The translations under genes were made by a program, and so were the position numbers. Below, in pieces: positions 57,626 through 64,000 of a DNA stretch of 64,000 nt (positions are counted from its first letter, which is position 1; each line of letters opens with the position of its first letter). Source of the stretch: Candidatus Endomicrobiellum agilis (lineage in GTDB: Bacteria; Elusimicrobiota; Endomicrobiia; Endomicrobiales; Endomicrobiaceae); NCBI GenBank assembly GCA_020328155.1, contig JAIXMX010000003.1:1-64000 (forward strand), in the 5' to 3' direction. The notes beneath the pieces were generated by a model, which ran no database searches, was not told the DNA's origin, and saw nothing but the letters and a program-made list of their open reading frames with translations.

Positions 57626-59332
57626 TTACTTTTTAAATATTCTCAGCAGTTCATTTACAGTTTCTTCAGGACTGAGAATTTTAACGTCGTCCTTACCGCC
57701 TCTCCTTGCTTTTAATTCTACGTTTCCTTCTGCCAAATTTTTTTCACCGATTGTTATTCTATAAGGAATCCCTATCAAGTCAGCATCTTTAAACTTAATT
57801 CCGGCCCTTTCATCTCTATCATCAATTAAAACATCTAATCCTTTTGAAAACAATTCTTTATATATTTTCTCTGTTATCTCTTTAGTTTTTCCATTTGTAT
57901 AATTTAGAGGGACAATTATGACTTCAAACGGAGCAATATTGTCAGGCCATATTATACCATTGTCATCATGGGATTGTTCTATTGCGGCGGCAAGTATTCT
58001 TGTAACTCCTATGCCGTAACAACCCATAATAATAAAGTTCTCTTTTCCGTTTGTATCAAGGTATGTGGCGTTCATTGATTTTGAATACTTGGTCCCCAGT
58101 TTAAAAGTATGTCCTATTTCAATACCTCTTGAAAATCTTAATTCTTCTTTTTTACATCTTGGGCAAGCGTCGCCGTGCATAATTTTTCTTATATCAGCAA
58201 CTATATCTGCATTATAGTCCCTTTTGTAGTTTATATTTTTTACGTGGCAATCTTTCTTGTTTGCGCCGGCTACCGCATTTGATACTTCAATAACGGATAA
58301 ATCAGCTATAATTTTTGTATTTTTAAGTCCTGCCGGACCTGCAAAACCTATCGGTGCATTTGTAACGGAAACAATAGTCTGTTCGTCCGCGAGTGTTACT
58401 TCATTTGTACCGAGCAGAGTCTGAAGTTTTATTTCGTTTATCTCGTGATCTCCTCTTACTAAAACAGCGACAGGTTTTTTGTCTACAATATAAATCATTG
58501 TTTTTATAAATTTCTCAGGAGACAAATTCAAAAATTTTGCAACATCAGCGACAGCACCCACATTCGGAGTAAATACTACTTCCGCAGTAAGCGCTCCTTC
58601 TTTCGATTGTTCGATTTTTAAACACTCGGCTTTTTCACTGTTTGCACCGTAACCGCAACTACACCATGCTATTTCTTCTTCGCCGGTATCTGCCAGAACC
58701 ATAAATTCGTGAGAAAATGATCCTCCGATTGCACCCGATACTGCTTCAACAGTACGGAACTTAAAACCACATCTTAAACATATGTTCGTATAGGCGTCAA
58801 ACATAATTTTATAGCATTTGTCTAAATCAGCTTCGTCAATATGAAATGAATAAGCATCTTTCATTAAGAATTCTCTTGAACGCATCACGCCGAAACGCGG
58901 GCGGATTTCATCCCTGAATTTTGTCCCAAACTGATATAATATAATAGGAAGCTGTTTATATGATTTAATATCTTTTCTTACCATATCAGTTACTGCTTCT
59001 TCTGCGGTTGGGGCAAGACAAAATTCAGCGTCTTTTCTGTCTTTGAGTCTGAAAAGTTCTTTACCGTAAACGTTCCATCTGTCGGTTTCGAGCCACAAAT
59101 CTTTAGGGAGGATTAAAGGAAAAATTACTTCCTGTCCGCCAGCGGCGTTCATTTCCTGTCTTATTATATTTTCAATTTTTCTTAAAACTTTAAGTCCCAA
59201 AGGCAAAAATTCATAAACTCCCGACGCAAGTTTGCGTATCATTCCCGCTCTTATCATCAATTTTGCGGAGATTATATCAGCGACTGACGGAGCTTCTCTC
59301 AGTGTTGGAATAAGCATTTTTGAAAAAAACAT
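57626..59332 (-). CDS. proS: Prolyl-tRNA synthetase
   Basis: A bacterial-type class II synthetase of 568 residues, with motif 1 region LPLGLKVLRKIENIIRQEM, motif 2 FRDEIRPRFGVMRSREFLMKD, the YbaK-like editing insertion (residues about 235-380), motif 3 GCYGIGVTRILAAAIEQ and an anticodon-binding C-terminal domain. ATG follows GGAGGATTCT. A 293-base gap without recognised content follows to lpd. Confidence 0.96.
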   Translation of the reverse strand: MFFSKMLIPTLREAPSVADIISAKLMIRAGMIRKLASGVYEFLPLGLKVLRKIENIIRQEMNAAGGQEVIFPLILPKDLWLETDRWNVYGKELFRLKDRKDAEFCLAPTAEEAVTDMVRKDIKSYKQLPIILYQFGTKFRDEIRPRFGVMRSREFLMKDAYSFHIDEADLDKCYKIMFDAYTNICLRCGFKFRTVEAVSGAIGGSFSHEFMVLADTGEEEIAWCSCGYGANSEKAECLKIEQSKEGALTAEVVFTPNVGAVADVAKFLNLSPEKFIKTMIYIVDKKPVAVLVRGDHEINEIKLQTLLGTNEVTLADEQTIVSVTNAPIGFAGPAGLKNTKIIADLSVIEVSNAVAGANKKDCHVKNINYKRDYNADIVADIRKIMHGDACPRCKKEELRFSRGIEIGHTFKLGTKYSKSMNATYLDTNGKENFIIMGCYGIGVTRILAAAIEQSHDDNGIIWPDNIAPFEVIIVPLNYTNGKTKEITEKIYKELFSKGLDVLIDDRDERAGIKFKDADLIGIPYRITIGEKNLAEGNVELKARRGGKDDVKILSPEETVNELLRIFKK

Positions 59333-59423
59333 AGAATCCTCCTGTAGCTCCGATTAAATAAAAACGGTTCTCGCTGTTGACGTATTTTCATTTTATAATC
59401 TTGATTTTCCATTCTATCGGCAG

Positions 59424-59888
59424 TTATCTGTAAATCTTTAATATTTTAAATTTTGTTTTGCCTGCGGGCAACTCAACTGTGACTGTCTCGCCGGTTGTAT
59501 GCCCTAGCAACCCTTGCACAAGTGGCGATTGTACCGATATTTTGTTTGCAGCGGGGTCCGCTTCTTCCAAATCCACAATGGTGTATTTATAATCGTCTCC
59601 GGATTCATCCTGTATTATTATGGTAACGCCTATAAATACTTTATCAGAATCAATATTTTGTTCTTCAATAATTTTTGCACTAGCTATTTTTGAATTAAGT
59701 TCCATAATTCTACGCATGAGATTAGTGAGAGTTTCTTTTGCAGCATGATACTCAGCATTTTCTCTTAAATCGCCATGTTCCCTTGCTTTCGCAATCTCAT
59801 CTTGAATCAAAGGTTTTCTCTTTTGAAGTTCTTCTAATTCTTTAATAAGTTTTTCTCTACCTTCCCTAGTTAAATAAATTTCTGCCAT
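59424..59888 (-). CDS. greA: Transcription elongation factor GreA
   Basis: It rescues backtracked RNA polymerase by stimulating RNA cleavage. The 154-residue protein has the N-terminal coiled coil with the acidic tip (AREHGDLRENAEYHAAKE) and a C-terminal FKBP-like domain (VSPLVQGLLGHTTGE-like). ATG follows GGGAGCAGAAA. It is 20 bases after ispG and 91 before proS. Confidence 0.95.
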   Translation of the reverse strand: MAEIYLTREGREKLIKELEELQKRKPLIQDEIAKAREHGDLRENAEYHAAKETLTNLMRRIMELNSKIASAKIIEEQNIDSDKVFIGVTIIIQDESGDDYKYTIVDLEEADPAANKISVQSPLVQGLLGHTTGETVTVELPAGKTKFKILKIYR

Positions 59889-59908
59889 TTTCTGCTCCCA
59901 AAGTCATC

Positions 59909-60991
59909 TCAACTGTTATAATCTTTTACCATAGATATAATCTTTGCGACCCATTTATCAGGACTAACCTTTCCTATGATCTCGCCGTTTTTAAATAATA
60001 TTCCCATATTTTTTCCACCAGCTATACCTAAATCTGCATCTTTTGCTTCTCCCGGACCGTTTACGATACAACCCATTAATGCTACTTTTACAGGCTTAGA
60101 AAGTCTTTTTAGATTTTTCATTGCAAAAGTTTTTTTTTCAATTTCTGAAACTATTTTTATCAAGTCAATTTCGCATCTCGAACAGGTGGGGCATGAAATA
60201 ATCTCTATTCCTGAATTGCGAAGTTCCATAGATTGTAAAAGAGAATAAGCTGCTTTAACTTCTTCAACAGGATTTGCGGTAAGAGAAACTCTGACGGTGT
60301 CGCCGATGCCTTCGTACATCATTATGCCAAGTCCTGCTGCGGATTTTATAGTTCCGCTAAATATTGAGCCTGCTTCCGTTATTCCTAAGTGCAGTGGATA
60401 GTTTCTCTTTGAAGCAAAAAGCTTATATGCTTTTACCGTTATATCAATATTCGAAGCTTTTAAAGAAACAACTATATCTTGAAAATTGTACTTTTCTAAA
60501 ATTTTTACATGTTCTATTGCCGCATCCGAAAGAGCTTTTGCACGTGAAGAATTATCAGAAAAATTATGAATTTTTTTTAGAGATCCTGCATTAACTCCTA
60601 TCCTTATAGGAATACGCGCTTTTTTTGCTTCCTTTACCAAAACACCGATTCTATCTTTTGAACCTATATTCCCCGGATTAATTCTTAGCTTATCAACACC
60701 CTGTTTTATTGCTTCAAGCGCTATTGTGTAATCAAAGTGAATATCTGCGACTAATGGGATTTTAACGTTTTTTTTAATTCTACTTACGCTATAGGCGGAT
60801 TCTATGTCGGGGAGAGAAATTCGCACGATTTCGCAACCTGCTTCTTCGAGCTGTCTTATTTGTCTTACGGTAGCTTTCCAATCTCTTGAGTTTGTATTTG
60901 TCATCGATTGGACTGCAATGGAAGACCCGCCTCCTATTATAACACCGCCGATATTTATTTTTCTCGTTTCAATTCTTTTGTAAAATTTCAT
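59909..60991 (-). CDS. ispG: 4-hydroxy-3-methylbut-2-enyl diphosphate synthase
   Basis: IspG carries out the penultimate MEP pathway step. The 360-residue protein has the start INIGGVIIGGGSSIAVQSMT, barrel motifs RISLPDIE and RINPGNIG, and the C-terminal 4Fe-4S cluster cysteines in CPTCSRCEIDL and VALMGCIVNGPGEA. No ribosome binding site is obvious. Together with dxr it shows use of the MEP rather than mevalonate route. Confidence 0.95.
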   Translation of the reverse strand: MKFYKRIETRKINIGGVIIGGGSSIAVQSMTNTNSRDWKATVRQIRQLEEAGCEIVRISLPDIESAYSVSRIKKNVKIPLVADIHFDYTIALEAIKQGVDKLRINPGNIGSKDRIGVLVKEAKKARIPIRIGVNAGSLKKIHNFSDNSSRAKALSDAAIEHVKILEKYNFQDIVVSLKASNIDITVKAYKLFASKRNYPLHLGITEAGSIFSGTIKSAAGLGIMMYEGIGDTVRVSLTANPVEEVKAAYSLLQSMELRNSGIEIISCPTCSRCEIDLIKIVSEIEKKTFAMKNLKRLSKPVKVALMGCIVNGPGEAKDADLGIAGGKNMGILFKNGEIIGKVSPDKWVAKIISMVKDYNS

Positions 60992-62383
60992 TTTTAAATT
61001 AAATCAAAATTCAACTTATAAATAAAATTATTCGTTTTTTTCTCAATTTTCAATTTTATGTGGTACGCTTATCAAACGACTATCTGGTTTAGCTCTATCA
61101 AGGTTCTTTCTGAAACATATGAAGCATATTTTTATTTATAGACGCTAGAGTTAAATTTTTCGTAACGTATGTTTCCTTTCAAAGTGGTGATAACCGAATA
61201 TCGCGCGAAACCTGTTGCTGATGTTGCCCGGAGATGACAACGACAACGACAATGGGAATCAAAACGCTAATATTATGAAAAATCTAAACTTGCGAAATCA
61301 ACGGTAGCGGTAGCGACACAATCTCTCCCGTATAAGCAACGAGAGAGATACCCTGTGGATATTAGCGAAGACGCGTTTTGGCTAGACGTTCTTAGATATT
61401 CCATTACCATTTGAGCTTTCGCATATAGAATACTTTGCATAAACAGAAAAAGAGAGCAAGAATCCTAAACATCCAAAGAACCGTCTAATTGGTGAACAGG
61501 GAGTGGAGCTAGCCTGACGAGATACGGTCATTGTAAACAGAAATTCGAGATAGCGAGACTAAAGTTTGAAAATAGATAGAGACAACGATGTCGGACGACT
61601 AAATCTAAAGGATATGTTAAAGTCTGTGAAAAAAGGAAACAGCTAGAAGATTCTTACCGTTCTGCTGTCATTCCTTTCCAAGAACAATCAGACGCAAAAG
61701 ACAATGAAATCTACGAAGTAAATTCAAAAGGGTGGCGGCTAACACAAGCGGTATTGCAGTTAAAAGATATGCTGTCTCCCGAAATTTAAATAAAGCAGAG
61801 TGAAAAAATATGACTTCCAACCTTCTCGCGAGTTATGTGCGCGACTGGATTCTTTCTTATAGCGAGGATATGCCTTAAAAAATATTCATTTTTTCATAAA
61901 TACTTGCCAGCGTCTAGCGACTCTCTTCTTAAAATCGCCTGACACCGCCATTTACTCCTGCTTCGCCGATATTGGGCGATGTGGCAAGCTCTACAGCAGA
62001 TGAGATCTACGTTGATATCTCTGGAGAAAAATATAAATCAGAATATGCTCTAAACATCTTACAAATGCAACAGTCTATCAATTCCCAGACAATTCTTGTT
62101 ATAAATTCAGAGACAAATACTAATAGACGCAACGAGGGAGCAAACGATTGAAGGTTTTAAATTTCTTAATCAATCTCTTATAAAAATATCTGAGGAAATT
62201 TGGAAAAATTCAAAATCTCTCAGCCACTCCGACTGTTGTTCCTTTTACTTCTGCTCCTGCCCCCACACACACAAGTTCTTTCGCTTCTTCTAGTTCGAGT
62301 GTGGAATAGAAAAAATGAGAAAAAAACGTTTTTGCGAATATGTTCGGTTCGTGCTGATATTTGTTTTAAAAAAATCTTATAAA
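60992..62383. other. 1.4 kb decayed or foreign region between dxr and ispG
   Basis: No intact gene, and the base composition is richer in G and C than the neighbours, especially at 61200-61600. Plus-strand open patches include YRSAVIPFQEQSDAKDNEIY (near 61660-61790), a roughly 70-codon frame around ILGDVASSTADEIYVDISG (61950-62154) and, after a frameshift, a Ser/Thr/Pro/Ala-rich tail ending near 62306. They could be one broken gene of phage or surface-protein type. Minus-strand frames are also partly open. In many bacteria rseP stands after dxr; no M50 protease motif (HExxH) was found. Confidence 0.4.
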
Positions 62384-63541
62384 TTATACTTCATTAATTA
62401 ATTTTTCTGCATATTGTCTCGACCATAAGTCAGCTTCAATAAAATTATCTAACGATGTATTTTCCGAAATTTTATGGGCTTTTACGGTTTTTTCAACAAT
62501 TTTTGCAATATCCGTAAACTTTATTTCTTTGTTTAAAAAGGCGGCAACCGCCGCCTCATTTGCGGCGTTCATTACCGCAGGCATAGTACGACCTTTCTTT
62601 GCAGTATAATATGCAAGCTTTAAACAGGGAAACTTATTAAAATCAGGCTTGTAAAATTCCAGCTTATTAATCTCGACAAGATTCAACGGCTTAATATTTG
62701 ATGGCAGCCTTTCCGGATAAGTTAAAGCGTACTGTATCGGAAGTTTCATATCCGGATTTGAAAGCTGCGCTATAACGGAACCATCTATGTATTCTACCAT
62801 TGAATGCACTACAGACTGCGGATGTATAGCAATTTCAACTTTATCTATGGGTATTCCGAAAAGAACAGATGCTTCAATAGCTTCAAGCCCTTTATTCATA
62901 AGCGTAGCGCTGTCAATCGTTATTTTTTTGCCCATCTTCCACGTCGGATGATCTAAAGCCTGTTCGGCTGTTATTTTAGAAAAATCTTTATCATATTTAT
63001 AAAATGGACCGCCGGAAGCCGTAAGAATTATTCTTTTTATCTGTGATTTTTTCTCGCCTGCACAGCATTGAAATATTGCCGAGTGTTCGCTGTCAACAGG
63101 AAGCACTAAGACGCCGTTTTCGGCAGCAAGTTTCATTATATAACTTCCCGCCATAACAAGCGTTTCTTTATTTGCAACAGCAATATCTTTCTTCGCTCTT
63201 ATTGCTGCTATAGTGGGCTTTAAACCGATAGTTCCGACGACTGCGATGAGAATCATGTCGGCTTTCGGCATTGTTACAAGTTTCTCAAGTCCCGTATTTC
63301 CGCTATAAACGCCGGTTTTTATATTATTTGAGACACACCATTTTCTTAAATTTTGAGCATCAGAAGAATTGTTTACGGATACTGCTGCAGGTTTAAATTT
63401 TCTAATCTGCGATTTTAAAATTTTTACATTAGAGCCAATGGCAAGACCTTCAATAAAAATATTATCTTTCATTTTAGAAACTATATTAAGAGTCTGTCTG
63501 CCTATGGAACCTGATGAACCTAAAACCGTTATTCTTTTCAT
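62384..63541 (-). CDS. dxr: 1-deoxy-D-xylulose 5-phosphate reductoisomerase
   Basis: First committed MEP pathway enzyme. The 385-residue protein begins with the NADPH loop VLGSSGSIGRQTLNIV, has ANKETLVMAG, the substrate motif PVDSEHSAIFQC, ASGGPF and HPTWKMGKKITIDSATLMNKGLE split across residues 200-225. ATG overlaps the cdsA stop by four bases (ATGA). Confidence 0.96.
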   Translation of the reverse strand: MKRITVLGSSGSIGRQTLNIVSKMKDNIFIEGLAIGSNVKILKSQIRKFKPAAVSVNNSSDAQNLRKWCVSNNIKTGVYSGNTGLEKLVTMPKADMILIAVVGTIGLKPTIAAIRAKKDIAVANKETLVMAGSYIMKLAAENGVLVLPVDSEHSAIFQCCAGEKKSQIKRIILTASGGPFYKYDKDFSKITAEQALDHPTWKMGKKITIDSATLMNKGLEAIEASVLFGIPIDKVEIAIHPQSVVHSMVEYIDGSVIAQLSNPDMKLPIQYALTYPERLPSNIKPLNLVEINKLEFYKPDFNKFPCLKLAYYTAKKGRTMPAVMNAANEAAVAAFLNKEIKFTDIAKIVEKTVKAHKISENTSLDNFIEADLWSRQYAEKLINEV

Positions 63542-64000
63542 TTTAAGAGTTGTAAAGCGTAGTACATTGCAGGAGCGGCAAACATATAAGAGTCAAATCT
63601 GTCAAAAACTCCACCATGACCGGGTATAATTTTTCCGGAATCTTTAACACTACCATCTCTTTTAATAAGCGATTCGGCAAGATCTGAAAATTGCCCCACA
63701 ACAGCAACTACAAGACCAAGTATTGCGGCATCCTGCAGAGTTAAAATATCACACATAAATATATATCTACAAGCAACTGCCGCTAAAATGCCGAAAACAA
63801 TTCCTGCAGCTGTGCCTTCTAACGTTTTTTTAGGACTGACATTTTTTGCAAGTTTGTGTTTCCCAAAGATTTTTCCGAAAGCGTAAGCCATAGTATCTAA
63901 AGTCCAAACGACTATAAAGATGAAAAATGTAAGTTCCATACCGTTGGTTAAATTGCGTATATAAACTATGTGCATTAAAGTAAGCGGAATAAAAAAAGCT
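63538..64000 (-). CDS. cdsA: Phosphatidate cytidylyltransferase, 3' part
   Basis: The gene runs off the right edge; an ATG at 63975 is internal, and the frame continues open to 64000. The visible 150 or so residues are the membrane-rich C-terminal half of CdsA with DTMAYAFGKIFGKHKL, VSPKKTLEG and the terminal signature PGHGGVFDRFDSYMFAAP. It makes CDP-diacylglycerol for phospholipids. Position before dxr is conserved in many bacteria. Confidence 0.93.
   Translation of the reverse strand, partial: AFFIPLTLMHIVYIRNLTNGMELTFFIFIVVWTLDTMAYAFGKIFGKHKLAKNVSPKKTLEGTAAGIVFGILAAVACRYIFMCDILTLQDAAILGLVVAVVGQFSDLAESLIKRDGSVKDSGKIIPGHGGVFDRFDSYMFAAPAMYYALQLLK

Noticed and set aside
62200..62382. Plus-strand 60-codon ORF ending before dxr
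   Set aside because: A leucine-rich start produced by a C- and T-rich low-complexity stretch; the Ser/Thr/Pro reading in another frame is more coding-like.

Overview
The window is an AT-rich (about one third G+C by eye) bacterial chromosome segment from a diderm, LPS-making, anaerobic-looking organism. The mix of genes (LPS transport and KDO genes beside HPr kinase and a mannose-type PTS, a BatE-like protein, ThiH and glycine cleavage parts), together with long gene-poor stretches holding decayed genes, fits an Elusimicrobiota lineage of the Endomicrobium type (termite-gut flagellate symbionts). That assignment is an inference from gene content and decay pattern, not from a marker search. No tRNA, rRNA or CRISPR array was seen.

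Layout. 1-1102: foreign-looking, hairpin-rich DNA, then a broken LCP/LytR gene coupled to yqeK. 1083-3223: yqeK, nadD and a BatE-like protein on the minus strand. 4279-8581: the only plus-strand block, a thiamin operon (thiG-thiH-thiE-thiS-thiF) under a TPP riboswitch with a visible terminator and antiterminator, then rpsT with its own promoter and terminator. From 8633 to the right edge all genes are on the minus strand. 8633-20185: holA, lnt, secA, hemW-like, an SPFH/NfeD pair, lepB, lepA. 20405-28409: ptsI, ptsH, a mannose-family PTS (IID, IIC, IIB, IIA), rapZ, hprK, ptsN, hpf. 28624-35042: lptB, lptA, lptC, kdsC, kdsA, kdsB, heptose kinase and a dead hldD behind a near-perfect promoter. 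35291-38467: mfd. 38710-39331: a dead RloB-type abortive infection gene. 39772-50932: lipA, purH, recX, a DUF362 ferredoxin-like protein, an RluA-family enzyme, ligA, nusB, rlmN, pgi. 51682-55496: a compact Tad-like surface-appendage operon (TadG-like, TadE-like, tiny pilin, secretin domain) overlapping gcvT. 55974-64000: lpd, proS, greA, ispG, a 1.4 kb decayed or foreign region, dxr and the 3' part of cdsA.

How the genes work together. Sugar enters as sugar phosphate through EI-HPr-IIABCD, with HprK able to phosphorylate HPr on Ser46, and Pgi feeds glycolysis. Lnt, LptA/B/C, KdsA/B/C and the heptose kinase serve the outer membrane, but the loss of HldD suggests that ADP-heptose is no longer made and that the LPS core has been shortened. 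Dxr and IspG belong to the MEP isoprenoid route; LipA, Lpd and GcvT to lipoylation and glycine cleavage.

The most interesting items are the hldD pseudogene with an intact promoter and ribosome binding site, the RloB and LCP remnants, the minimal Tad-like operon with a class III-type pilin leader, the His-rich tail on the PTS IIC protein, and three patches of richer base composition (1-816, 15625-16030, 60992-62383) that look foreign.
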